The translations under genes and the position numbers were made by a program. From Lingula anatina (lineage: Eukaryota; Brachiopoda; Lingulata; Lingulida; Lingulidae), in contig NW_019775640.1 in assembly GCF_001039355.2 (NCBI RefSeq), positions 1-59,837 on the forward strand: a stretch of 59,837 bases of DNA, in the 5' to 3' direction. Of the stretch, positions 13,801 through 22,950 are shown piece by piece (position 1 is the stretch's first letter; each line of letters begins with the position of its first letter). The notes below the pieces were generated by a model. The model worked only from the letters and a program-made list of their open reading frames with translations. It did not search any database and was not told where the DNA came from.

Positions 13801-16149
13801 GTATGTGCTGGACACCCTGAGCTTCAGAGCTAACTTGACACTAACCTTTTCACTGTAGCCTATCTCCATCGTGTCAAGTAACCTCTGACGAAAATAGTTT
13901 GACCTAGTTTATATAAGCCAATCGAATCCATGTTTCAAAATTTTTCACCAAAGTTTGGTGAAAACGCTGATTGGTTGACCGTCAATCGGCAATCCTCGGC
14001 TGATTCCGCAAGCTCCATACTAACAACATAGTTATTGTCGAGTGCGGAAACATCCGAGTAGTTCCGAGTGCATAACCGTACACAAAGAAAGCATGGAGTA
14101 TATCGGAATTGAAACCAGAGCAGTATGATGCCCTGCATCATTATCTACTGAGGGATGATGTATTTTGCGTGCTGCCCACAGGTTACGGCAAGTCCCTGAT
14201 ATTCAGCCTTATCTTTGATTGGTCCGGATTTGAACAAAGCGCGCTTTGACTCGTTCGCGTTCATTGGCTAGATCGTTTAATGAGTCATTGAGTGCGGGCT
14301 TTAAATTTGATTGGCGGGCGGCGGGGGCACTCGAATCTGGTCAGAGGTTACTTGACACGATGGAGATAGGCTACAGTGAAAAGGTTAGTGTCAAGTTAGC
14401 TCTGAAGCTCAGGGTGGTGCTGGAAGACAGTTCCATAAAAGCAATCTAAATTCCATAAATTGTTTCCTGGTCTTGATTGTGTGACAAAAATAAAATAATC
14501 TTTGATGACATCTGTTTATATAAGCAGTCAAGCAAGATCTACTCAAGACCAGCTTAAGACACTCCTTGATTGTCATACTGCATGTCTCTTTATTGTACTA
14601 GTCAAGATACATAAGTGACATACATTTTAAAAACTCCTGTATCAAATTATCAACAGTCTGATTGACCTTCAGAGAAGAAATCATCAGCAGTGTTATGTTA
14701 TTAGAATAAAGCAATTTTTCTTCAATCCACAGTTAAATATTGAAATAGTTTTCCGGATAAGGTTGCTCTGATAGACATCGAAATACTGGAGGTAAACAAT
14801 TTCAATATTATCTGCTGATTGAAGAAAAAATTACTTTAGTCTGATTGAGCTTACCCTGACAGCTTCATAGCCTGCATCCCTGAAATGGAAAACACACATA
14901 AAATCATTTACTAGTATGAGTTAAAATAAACAGATCATATGGTGCTATAACATAGAGTATTCTAGTATGTTTGATGGTGGGGTGAATGTATGATATACAG
15001 TACTAGTACAAATACTGACATAAAACATGTGCTACCTGACTGTGGTTTTACTACTGAAGATCTACTGATAATAAGGATGTTGAAATTAATATATCACCAT
15101 TTCTTAAGGGCAGGGAAAGGCTCAACATAGACAAGAAGAAACAAATTAGGAAAACTGTTGAATGCTGTATAATTTAGAGAGTGCAAAGAGAGACATATAA
15201 ATTGCTACAATTATTTTACACTAAAATGGGCTTCAAAGAAGATAACTTTATAATGTTATCACTGATTAATGCACATTAATATATGTAGAGAAGTTTATTT
15301 TACCACACTAGAAAAATACCACACCGCAAGATGCCTTGAACCTGTCATTTACGTAAAATAAATGTTTCATCTGGCAAGTGTTGTTTGACATATTGTCATC
15401 TGCCATACATTTGTCAATGTCTTCAGTTTTATCCCTTTTACCTCCATTTACTTGTTTGATCAGCCCCTTTCACAGTATGTAGTACACTTGGAGATGTACT
15501 GGTAACTTAACAGCCTAGCTGACCATGTAGCAAATGCATGGTTTATCAGATCAATTCTGTTTCCAAGGACCAAAAAGATAAAACCCATCATACACGGTAG
15601 CTTGAAGACATAGGTTTAAACATATTAAAATGGTACAAAACAGAAAAGCATATCATCCCCTGTAAAATGGCCCTAGATCTCTGTTACTTTGATGTTTGGA
15701 GTGTTTTGTTTTAATGTCAAGGTGAAATCAATGTAGTATATATTCCATGCTCACAACCCTTTATGTGACAACACCTCTTGTCTCAGGCAGTTCCTGACAG
15801 ACTACTCGTACACTGTACACAGCACAGCGAGACTACATTTTTGTTCACTGCTACACGTTACTGCTCAGATTTTACTGCTCAGATTTAAGATGGCAGTTAT
15901 ACATATCTCACGATACTAGATGTAAACTGACCTGCTTACCTGGGGCACCTTACACTTTACCTGGTAAAATGTTGAAACGGATCAGCGATTCTATAACGTC
16001 TCAATCACAACTATGTAAAGGATTTTCGTTTACTTTAACTTGGCATTCGCCAATGTCCTTAGTAGACCTTACCTGCAAATATCATGAAAACTTGCAAATC
16101 TCATCTTTTTAAACTTTTTGTCCGTAACCCAGTATCCTATCCGCTTCAT
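7887..16149 (-). CDS. ITPK1: Inositol-tetrakisphosphate 1-kinase, complete 10-exon gene
   Basis: Cytosolic ATP-grasp kinase that phosphorylates inositol polyphosphates, supplying higher inositol phosphates. Coding exons, in transcript order: 16149-16073, 14879-14855 (25-nt microexon), 13095-12970, 11400-11295, 10790-10692, 10170-10127, 9815-9656, 9085-9012, 8595-8415 and 8017-7887. All have AG/GT borders and compatible phases; the total of 1023 nt gives 340 residues. Visible family signatures: start MKRIGYWVTDKKFKKM (human has a GYW..KK counterpart), GPFDVFIHKL, GITFPF, the ATP-site AAAHG at about 149-153, AVLYKVY, KRPSLKNF, GID at about 276-278, and the metal-site DINSFPGYDGV with Asp292 and Asn294. 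Human ITPK1 is 414 residues; the shortfall is the non-catalytic C-terminal tail. Several introns carry small transposons. Divergent neighbour: LYSET. Confidence 0.96.
10858..10926. repeat. (GA)n microsatellite in ITPK1 intron
   Basis: GACAGACAGA followed by a long GAGAGA tract interrupted once by GCGA. It lies between ITPK1 exons 5 and 4 and produces spurious Arg/Glu-repeat and Leu/Ser-repeat open frames. Confidence 0.9.
11070..11281. mobile_element. Small TTAA-flanked inverted-repeat element (MITE)
   Basis: Ends are inverted: CCCTTTACACTGGACGGCAT at the left and the complement of ATGCTGTCCAGTGTAAAGGG at the right, about 30 bp per arm. Direct TTAA copies flank it at 11070-11073 and 11278-11281. 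TTAA target duplication is the habit of piggyBac and Kolobok elements, so a non-autonomous member is likely. It stops 14 bp from ITPK1 exon 4. Confidence 0.75.
11407..11762. repeat. Assembly-join duplication around the n at 11610
   Basis: 11407-11560 and 11611-11764 are the same sequence, from ATGGGACTGAAATAAAATAA to the T-run and G-run. The single n at 11610 separates them. The first copy continues for about 50 bp of unmatched sequence before the n. This looks like two unmerged contig ends broken at a homopolymer, not a biological tandem duplication. Confidence 0.8.
13805..14424. mobile_element. 604-bp inverted-repeat transposon with 8-bp target duplication
   Basis: A perfect direct repeat GTGCTGGA flanks it at 13805-13812 and 14417-14424. 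Inside are 77-bp terminal inverted repeats at 13813-13889 and 14340-14416, starting CACCCTGAGCTTCAGAG and nearly identical. An 8-bp duplication is typical of hAT and P superfamilies. No transposase is present. The interior carries a helicase-like coding fragment (listed separately). It sits in ITPK1 intron 2. The near-identity of the arms suggests a fairly recent insertion or strong conservation of the ends. Confidence 0.88.
14085..14213 (+). pseudogene. RecQ-like helicase Walker A fragment inside the transposon
   Basis: An open stretch reads KKAWSISELKPEQYDALHHY, followed by LLRDDVFCVLPTGYGKSLIF. This matches the Q-motif/Walker A start of RecQ-family superfamily 2 helicases (KPEQ..AL......DVF..LPTG.GKS). 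The frame then continues without resemblance and stops about 36 nt later, so only about 40 residues of a helicase are present. It is a fragment, not a working gene; it may have been captured by the element or may be a relic of its autonomous parent. Confidence 0.75.
14703..14839. mobile_element. Short foldback element beside ITPK1 microexon
   Basis: Left arm AATAAAGCAATTTTTCTTCAATC and an AAATATTGAAAT segment are mirrored by ATTTCAATATT and GATTGAAGAAAAAATTACTTTA at the right. The arms are about 45 bp with a few mismatches and bulges. No clear target duplication. The right end lies about 16 bp from the donor end of the 25-nt ITPK1 exon. Confidence 0.55.
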
Positions 16150-17491
16150 GTTGTCCAAAACTGTTTTAGTGTACTGAAACTGTTTAAAATATTTTTTGAT
16201 TTGGTCTGTGAAGTCAACAGTACATAGAAATACGGGCGTGAGGTCAGCTCCGATGTTTCAATGATTCCACTTCTTTATCAATCTTTATTTAGGTCAAGGT
16301 CATTCAGGGACCTTCACAGGGTCACGAGGTCTGAGAGAGCACAGCTGTCGGTAGGAGGTAAACATCTCTTTTCATTGTAAGCTGTAAATTCGTCAAATAT
16401 GACATTGAATTAAAACTGAGTTTTGGGGTATATTTTATCGTAGAGATATGGAATAATAAAAAGCGACTTTGCATTTAATTTAACGAGCCAACATATTAGC
16501 TTTAATCCTCCATACTGAAAACAGTGTTCACAAAAATTTACTTGCGTCTTACTCCTTATTCACAACTGAAGTAAGAAGCAGCTTCATGCGGGTATAACAA
16601 TATCTTAGAATTTGTGTGATTTCCATATGAAAAATATACAAGTTCAACTGATACTTTGATGTAAAAAAAGCATGAGGTACAGCGATTGATGAAAGGACGT
16701 GATATTACTATTCTTTACCAGACCTGACGTATCGTACCTGTATGAAAAGTCAAAGCGATCCGTTCAGCATGGTGACAGTGTACTAAGCATCCAGCGACTG
16801 AGGAAGTGTATATGTACATGTAGGTGCTAGTATACTTGAAGTTCACAGGTAGACCAGATTTTGTATCTGAGGTGTGTGTGGGGGAGTAGTAATGGGATGT
16901 CTAATTGTAATTTTGCCCAAATGAACTACATTTTTTAAATGATTTTAACAAACATATTGCTTACAGTATCTCCAGTTCAGGGAATTGTCAGCATGTTATT
17001 ATTAATAACCCTCATTTTATGCCAAACCCCGGTGTTGAAATATTGATATGAAATATAAGTCATAGTCCAGGTTCAAATTGCCTAGTAGAGATTCCAATCC
17101 ATTTTTACAGAAAACCTCCCTTGAGTAATTCTGTTTAACAGTATTTATGAGCTACCAGTATGTGTACATGTACAATGGGGCCATAGCAATAGTCCGAAGG
17201 TTCATTGGTCTGAATGTTCACTATTAGAACCTTCAGACCCAAGAACCCTTGATTAAAAACCTGATGAAAATGCTATGATTTTTCAGACCAATGAACCTTT
17301 GTACGCTGAGATGCCCCCTTTTACAAGTACAAGTACCTCTTCACAGTGCTCAGAATGTATAAGAACCACAAATACATGCACTACCATCAGACTGTGATAT
17401 AGAATTACCCAAAATTTTAATTAAAAAATTAATTTTTCTTTTTTTACTTTCTAGGTATTCGTCATAGACATTCCATTTCATCACATGGATA
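16150..17491. promoter_or_regulatory. Divergent ITPK1/LYSET intergenic region
   Basis: The region separates two head-to-head start codons, so it should hold both promoters or a shared one. On the plus strand a pyrimidine-rich acceptor (TTTTTACTTTCTAG, ending 17454) precedes the LYSET start, implying a 5' untranslated exon upstream. A possible donor is GGAG/gtaaac near 16358. No TATA box is obvious near either start. It contains a small inverted-repeat element at 17177-17320. Confidence 0.5.
17177..17320. mobile_element. Small inverted-repeat element upstream of LYSET
   Basis: AAGGTTCATTGGTCTGAA at about 17198 is exactly inverted as TTCAGACCAATGAACCTT at about 17283, and GGGGC / GCCCC extend the arms outward with mismatches. 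About 144 bp in all. Target duplication not clear. Confidence 0.6.
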
Positions 17492-17502
17492 ATGAAATTT
17501 AG
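17485..17502 (+). CDS. Five-codon upstream ORF overlapping the LYSET start
   Basis: ATGGATAATGAAATTTAG starts 7 bp before the LYSET ATG (17492) and ends 11 bp inside it in a different frame. If the 5' leader includes this ATG, it would be read first by scanning ribosomes and could lower LYSET translation. This is read from sequence only; translation is not shown. Confidence 0.4.
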   Translation: MDNEI

Positions 17503-17959
17503 ACAGAGAATTGCTTGGCTTCTACTGCTGTTGTACCTCATGGCAACTTTAGTCGCAGTGTATTACATCTTTGAAATCAGTGAACAGTTCAACAGCCTGG
17601 CTCTCAAACATGTGCAAGACTATCACGAAGTTGAGGTGGACAAAAGTGTTAAATCAAAAGAGAGGACAGGGCTTGATAGAAAGGAATCTGACTCTAGAAT
17701 GGGGCACAGTTCAATGTGGACTCATTTGACGGATGTCCCTATGGCTGTTTGGATTGCAGCATGCCTCATTCCCTACTTGCAGATATTTTTTGTGATCTTG
17801 ACTTGCACCAAGTCTGAACCGAAGCTGTCAGTGACATTGCTGTGGCCAGTGTATATATACCTAGGTCTGAGAGAGACACTGTGTGGAGAGCGGGGATTAG
17901 GAGTCTCAAAAGCTGTGAATTCACCAGTTAGCAATGGACATGTATTAGTGGACACATAG
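17492..17959 (+). CDS. LYSET: LYSET / TMEM251, lysosomal enzyme trafficking factor
   Basis: A single coding exon of 155 residues. The N-terminus MKFRQRIAWLLLLLYLMA followed by VYYIFEISEQFNSLALKHVQ matches vertebrate LYSET, where the core is NFRQRMGW, YYVFEINE and LALEHIQ. A second hydrophobic block, VPMAVWIAACLIPYLQIFFV (about residues 82-101), carries the PYLQ motif and is followed by a TC.. segment. The protein ends VDT, as the human protein ends IDT. LYSET is a Golgi membrane protein that retains GlcNAc-1-phosphotransferase and so is needed for mannose-6-phosphate tagging of lysosomal enzymes. The start chosen equals the short human isoform start. An acceptor at 17454 implies a non-coding 5' exon. 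An acidic/basic insert around residues 44-75 is longer than in human. Confidence 0.93.
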   Translation: MKFRQRIAWLLLLLYLMATLVAVYYIFEISEQFNSLALKHVQDYHEVEVDKSVKSKERTGLDRKESDSRMGHSSMWTHLTDVPMAVWIAACLIPYLQIFFVILTCTKSEPKLSVTLLWPVYIYLGLRETLCGERGLGVSKAVNSPVSNGHVLVDT

Positions 17960-18102
17960 CAGTTGCTTTAGAACATGCTCAGTTATGTATGTGTATAGAG
18001 TATCAGTTGGGAATAGTGTATTTCCACACTTAACATGTTATAAAGATAAAGCTAAGAAGACTATTTAAATTTAACAAATTGTGAAAGTGGGTGATAATGT
18101 TA

Positions 18103-18269
18103 CTTTAGCAGGGGCAGATTTAGGCCGTCTTCTGGAAGACGGTCAGATTTTCAAGTTTACATTGACGACCATGACTGGTATCTTTTTTTCTGTTGGAAGA
18201 CGGTCAAAAATGGAGGTTGGATCAATAAAGATAATTCTGGATCCGCCCCTGGATCCGCCCCTGCTTTAG
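18103..18269. mobile_element. 155-bp MITE with CAGGGGCRGAT ends
   Basis: Element 18109-18263 begins CAGGGGCAGATTTAGG and ends CCTGGATCCGCCCCTG, an inverted pair. CTTTAG is directly repeated at 18103-18108 and 18264-18269. Inside, GGAAGACGGTCA occurs twice. An AATAAA at about 18221 lies inside it, so it could supply a polyadenylation signal to LYSET. Ends are shared with the elements at 35482 and 56090. Confidence 0.75.
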
Positions 18270-19208
18270 GACATTTAAGATATCAGACACACTTGGATAG
18301 ATGAGATCATGAAGAGTTAATGAACAAATTTTTCTGTTTGACCATTGGCTATGCATGTAGATGGAAGGAGGATTTTGACTGTTGTTGACCAAATAACAAA
18401 ATCTTTATTAAATATATGTTGTAAGTTAATGAACAAAAGAACTAGAATTTGCTGCCGCATTACATTTGAAATATGGAGTTGATTGCTTTACTTAAACAAA
18501 ACATACAACAGAAATGGCCTATTTTCTTATCTCATGGTTTGATTAATTTCAGGCTCATTACTGTATTGTGTGTCCATATTTTAAAAAAATGTGGCAATTA
18601 ATTAATTTTGTATGTTATTTTATATAATTATAAAAAGACCTACACCCTGATTAGAATCAAAAGGATTCAGATCATAGGTAAAATGTTTTTTTTAATGAAC
18701 TTTAATACTTCTGTAAAGAAGTTTACACCAGGATACTAATAATACACAATAATGGGGTCTAAGAAGGTCCAATGTAGAACATGAACGACTAATTTATACT
18801 GTAGACCGTCAACTTGTTTACAGTGAAAATTTTTGAATAGCATAAAGGTCGAGTAAACTCACATGTATGATGCTAATATTTCTTGCACGCGAAGCTTGTT
18901 TTTGCACCTTGGTGAACAGATAACTTGCAACTTGTTTTTCTTAGCCATCTTTCAGATTTACATCCTCATGTATAGTGGAAAAGTAACTAATGAGGTGAAA
19001 TAAGTGGTAAATACATCTAGGTTTCAATCTTGAGCAAATGGTGCAATAATACTGAACTCATATTGCTGGCATGGTATACTTGTATCTAGTAACAAATAAC
19101 TTTACTGATTCTTTTACATCTTTATTGAAGAATATAACTTCTGCCATTGTCATATTACTTTTTTTCTTACATGGTACTTGCATAATTAAACCTGAAAATG
19201 AAAGACTG
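18270..19208. other. Non-coding sequence downstream of LYSET
   Basis: AT-rich, with no coding segment or repeat that I can name. Confidence 0.4.
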
Positions 19209-19471
19209 TTAGGCTTCGTTCACATGCAATGTCTATTTTCTAAATTCTATTTTCTATTTTCGGTATGTCTTATGATCACGGTCTGTGCACTGAATATCCT
19301 GCGGTGTAATTACTGGCAGCGCGAGCCAGTTACTATAAGTTACTATAAGTAACTGGCTCGCGGTGCCAGTAATTACGCGGCGGGATATTCAGTGCACAGA
19401 CCGTGATCATAAGATAGCGCGAATAGAAAATAGAATTTAGAAAATAGACATTGCATGTGAACGAAGCCTTA
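19209..19471. mobile_element. 257-bp near-perfect palindrome, PIF/Harbinger-like MITE
   Basis: 19212-19468 begins GGCTTCGTTCACATGCAATG and ends with its complement. The two halves match almost base for base to the centre, near 19340, through ATGATCACGGTCTGTGCACT and AGCGCGAGCCAGTTACT. TTA is duplicated at 19209-19211 and 19469-19471. TWA (here TTA) target duplication is the PIF/Harbinger hallmark. It shares an internal arm sequence with the element at 45816-46360. Confidence 0.85.
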
Positions 19472-19681
19472 AACTGTTAAATTGTTAAATATTAAAATAT
19501 CTGAAGGCCAAAGATCTGTTATATTAATTTATATGGCATATGTTCAGATAAGCAGGTAAAAATAAACACACAAGTAATCACATTTCACAAATTTTATCCA
19601 AGATTGGATTTGATAGTTCTCCAAGAGACATTTTATTTATCACTTTTTTTGCTGTATCCATAATGCCCCTATGTGTAATTA

Positions 19682-19922
19682 CCTCTACCAAGGAGATTAT
19701 GTTTTCACCCCTGTTAGTCTGTTTGTCTGTCATCAACATAATTCAAAAAGTTATGGATCGATTTTGATGAAATTTTCAGGAACTGTCAGAAGTGGGCCAA
19801 GGAAGAGATGATTAGTTTTTGGTGCTGATTCGGATCAATAATCAATCAATAATAAAAAAATATCGAATATTTAGGGTTGATGCCTTGGCGGAAGTCTGCG
19901 CTCTCGGAGTGCTTTTCTAGTT
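19682..19922 (+). repeat. Interspersed repeat common in aquatic animals
   Basis: Starts CTCTACCAAGGAGATTATG, continues GTCTGTTTGTCTGTC, TTATGGATCGATTTTGATGA and GTGGGCCAAGGAAGA, and ends near CTTTTCTAG after CTTGGCGGAAGTCTGCGCTC. I recognise the layout as a widely dispersed family; the LINE-3'-end or SINE assignment is uncertain. A second copy is inverted at 6428-6645. Confidence 0.65.
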
Positions 19923-21171
19923 ATATAAATTACGGTCATACATTGGATCACAATATTCTGTTACGGTATGTGTCAATAACTATATAGGCTACTAGCCCTT
20001 TGACTAATCAGACTATAAAAGTGGGCTAGTATTGTATAAAGTAACATTTTTTTCTAGACCGATGCCTTTTTAGGTGTAAAGTGGGCAGTAACCTAATTAA
20101 GCTAGTGCCTAGTGGGACAAACTGCTGCCTGACGAGATTTATTTTGATGAAGAGAACTTAAAAGAGAATAATAAGATTCTCGAGGTACTGGTTGATCTCT
20201 TTCATTACAGATATTGAGATTTTTCCCTTCGAACATACTTTTATTAGGATAGCTAATAAAAGGCAATTTATTCATAACCAAGGCATAATTACAGATCTCC
20301 AACATACTCCATTCAAAAGTTCAAAGTCATGTTGACTGGAAAAGTAATAGTAGGCTCGTTTGTATTTTAGAATGTGACCATTTAAGGAGGGTTTCTTTTA
20401 GTATATGTACACATGGGTATTGACACAGTCAGTACGGTAGAAAATGGGATATATAGATTTTGGGATTTTCTTTCTTTTTCTTTTCAGCATTGAAATGAGC
20501 ATGCTCAAAATGTTGTCAATTATTGATTAGTTATGTGACCTAGTTTGTGTCAAGATCGATCACGTTTTTCAATAAATTGATAAAAGGCAGGTGAAATTAT
20601 TGTCTTGATAATCGTATTTTCCTCTGACAATCGATACGATGTTTGAGTGGTAACGCTACAAATTCTGTCAGGTTAGAGAGTATTCTTGTCTACAAGTACA
20701 TCGTGTACCTCGTGAGTCTACACCCCCCCTTCCGTACAGTGGTACAGTGAATACTGGGGAAAGGAGCACATGAAAAAACACAAAGTTGCGCTAAGTGGCT
20801 TGAGTCGAATTCTGCAGTGTACATAGAATATTTTTCAAAAGCCACTGTTGAGAGGAAAGACAAGTTTGGGGTTTATGTTCTGGGACAAGGAGTACGGACA
20901 CGATTTAGTTTGTGGCTGTGGAAGAAGATTGGTTGGTTGCTATATGTAACTGGTCTGATGATTTCCTCTGATGCCAGGGCCTCTAAAATACATGTGTAGT
21001 AAACAAAATACAATTAGTTTGTAACAGACTGCTAGTTAGCGGACCCTGCGCCGGAGTGGGGACTGATACATTGGTCATCCCTAAAAGAAGGGCGTGAACG
21101 GGACTGTGTTGTAGATAAATGCAAGCCTTCCCAGCTCGCTGTTTACTTGTTTCGCCTCGGATAGACCCCCC
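19923..21171. other. Non-coding 5' flank of the GT31 gene
   Basis: No coding exon recognised. The 5' leader and promoter of the galactosyltransferase must lie here if the gene has no distant 5' exon; no TATA box stands out. Confidence 0.35.
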
Positions 21172-22392
21172 ATGGCTCGAGGACCAGAACTTTGTGGCGT
21201 GTCACTGATGCGGCTGACGTGTGTGGCTGGGATACTAGCATTGTTGTTTTGGAGTGAAAGGATAGTAGTGTTCATGAATGTCGAACAAGACAACATACAC
21301 CAAGAACATGCGACACAGGGTGCCAAGACGATTTTGCCCAAATATGGTTTGACTGTAGACAGCGAGAAGAACGATCTGCCCACAGAGGCAGCAGGAACGA
21401 AGATGAGAGCAAAAAAACTGGGCAAAATACCCGTAGTTAGGGCCACGATTAACTCTGATGATGCGAATTCAGAAAAATCTGTGCCCCAAAAAACCCCAAA
21501 AGATGGGTATGATAATTTGTCACGTGCGGCATATTATCAGCGTCGGAAGGAGAAAGTTAATCCGCACGATTTTCACTACATCATCAAAGAAGAAAAGTTT
21601 TGTGAAAAGCTGTCAGAGCCACCGTACCTGTTGGTGTTGATATGTTCTTATCACGACAGGGAGTATTCGAGATTAGCAGTAAGAGAGACGTGGGGAAGCG
21701 TGTCCCAGACTCAATCATGGGTGGACGGAAGACCTCTAAAGCAAGCAGTCAAAATACTGTTCTTCGTCGGTACCCATATAGTCTCATCGTGGAACAAAAA
21801 AATCGCACACGAAAGTCAAATTCATAGCGACATCATTTTAGAGGATTACACAGAAAGTCCTTTCAATGCGTCTATAAAAACAATCGGCGCATTTAAGTGG
21901 GCAGCAGCTTTCTGTCCTCAAGCAAAATACGTACTTAAAGTGGAAGAAGACGTGTTTATTGATATCCCCAAAGTACTTGATATTCTCAGTCACTCTAATA
22001 CAATGTACGGAGCGCGCCATGCCAAGTTTTCTGTCCAACGCAACGGGCAGTGGGCGGTGCCTTACAGCGTCTTTCCTTTTGAGACCTTTCCCCCTTTTCT
22101 TGGCGGGCCAGCGTACGCCATGTCGCTCGATCTGGCAAAACGGGTTTACGAGGCGTCGGAATATTTCCCGATGATTGTTTTAGAAGATGCTTACGTTACT
22201 GGCGTTCTCAGAGAGGTAGTTGGAGCGGAAATTAAACAGTTTGAGGAATTTGGAAATTGGGGCTCAAGGCAACCTTCATCATGCGAGGTTGCCCACGGTA
22301 AAGTTATTGCTGGGAATAGACTCGAAGCAGACGACATGTTATTTTTGTGGGAAGATCTCAAGGATTCTCATTTGAGGGAGAAGTGCGGCTAA
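21172..22392 (+). CDS. Beta-1,3-galactosyltransferase family (GT31), intronless
   Basis: A 406-residue type II Golgi glycosyltransferase. A short cytosolic tail and a hydrophobic anchor (about residues 10-28) are followed by a stem of roughly 115 residues and the catalytic domain. GT31 motifs in order: RLAVRETWG (167-175), FFVG (197-200), HSDIILEDY (219-226), KVEEDVFID (256-264), FPPFLGGPAYAMS (306-318) and LEDAYVTG (337-344). The family transfers Gal, GlcNAc or GalNAc in beta-1,3 linkage; the donor and acceptor cannot be told from sequence. The metal site is usually D-x-D; here it reads E258-E259-D260. NAS at 232-234 and NLS at 115-117 are possible N-glycosylation sites. A single coding exon is normal for many B3GALT genes. 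AATAAA follows at about 22430. Confidence 0.93.
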   Translation: MARGPELCGVSLMRLTCVAGILALLFWSERIVVFMNVEQDNIHQEHATQGAKTILPKYGLTVDSEKNDLPTEAAGTKMRAKKLGKIPVVRATINSDDANSEKSVPQKTPKDGYDNLSRAAYYQRRKEKVNPHDFHYIIKEEKFCEKLSEPPYLLVLICSYHDREYSRLAVRETWGSVSQTQSWVDGRPLKQAVKILFFVGTHIVSSWNKKIAHESQIHSDIILEDYTESPFNASIKTIGAFKWAAAFCPQAKYVLKVEEDVFIDIPKVLDILSHSNTMYGARHAKFSVQRNGQWAVPYSVFPFETFPPFLGGPAYAMSLDLAKRVYEASEYFPMIVLEDAYVTGVLREVVGAEIKQFEEFGNWGSRQPSSCEVAHGKVIAGNRLEADDMLFLWEDLKDSHLREKCG

Positions 22393-22570
22393 GGTTTATT
22401 TTTGAAAATGTTTTATGTTTGGGATAGAAAATAAAATGCAATGGAATAATTACTAGGTCTTTCATCTTGGACATTTTTCATGCATTGCATATTCAACTGT
22501 TTACCATTGGTATATTTTTAATGACAAACCTTATCAAGTTAGAAACCTTTTTCTAGAATTTGTTAGGAGA

Positions 22571-22950
22571 CTTTCAGAGGAAGTAATCCTTAACATGAAT
22601 ATGAAACTGTTCAGCGCTGATGAGAAATTTTGATATGTCTGTCTCAACTAACACAATGGCATTTTTTCCACTCTCACCGACCAAATGCTGCACTCGACGC
22701 GATGGATGAACGCAGCGTGGCTCACAACATGTCTTTGATGAAACTGACAGATTGGTTTTGNTTTCAGAGGAAGTAATCCTTACAATGAATATGAAACTGT
22801 TCAGCGCTGATGAGAAATTTTGATATGTCTGTCTCAACTAACACAATGGCATTTTTTCCACTCTCACCAACCAAATGCTGCACTCGACGCGATGGATGAA
22901 CGCAGCGTGGCTCACAACATGTCTTTGATGAAACTGACAGATTGGTTTTG
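22571..22950. repeat. Assembly-join duplication around the n at 22761
   Basis: 22571-22760 and 22762-22950 are about 190-bp copies differing by a few bases (for example CCTTAACATG versus CCTTACAATG, and CACCGACC versus CACCAACC). The single n sits exactly at the junction. Likely two alleles or contig ends placed in series. Confidence 0.85.

Noticed and set aside
21081-22174. Several ORFs of 60-121 residues overlapping the galactosyltransferase
   Set aside because: Shadow frames of a long, motif-rich coding exon.
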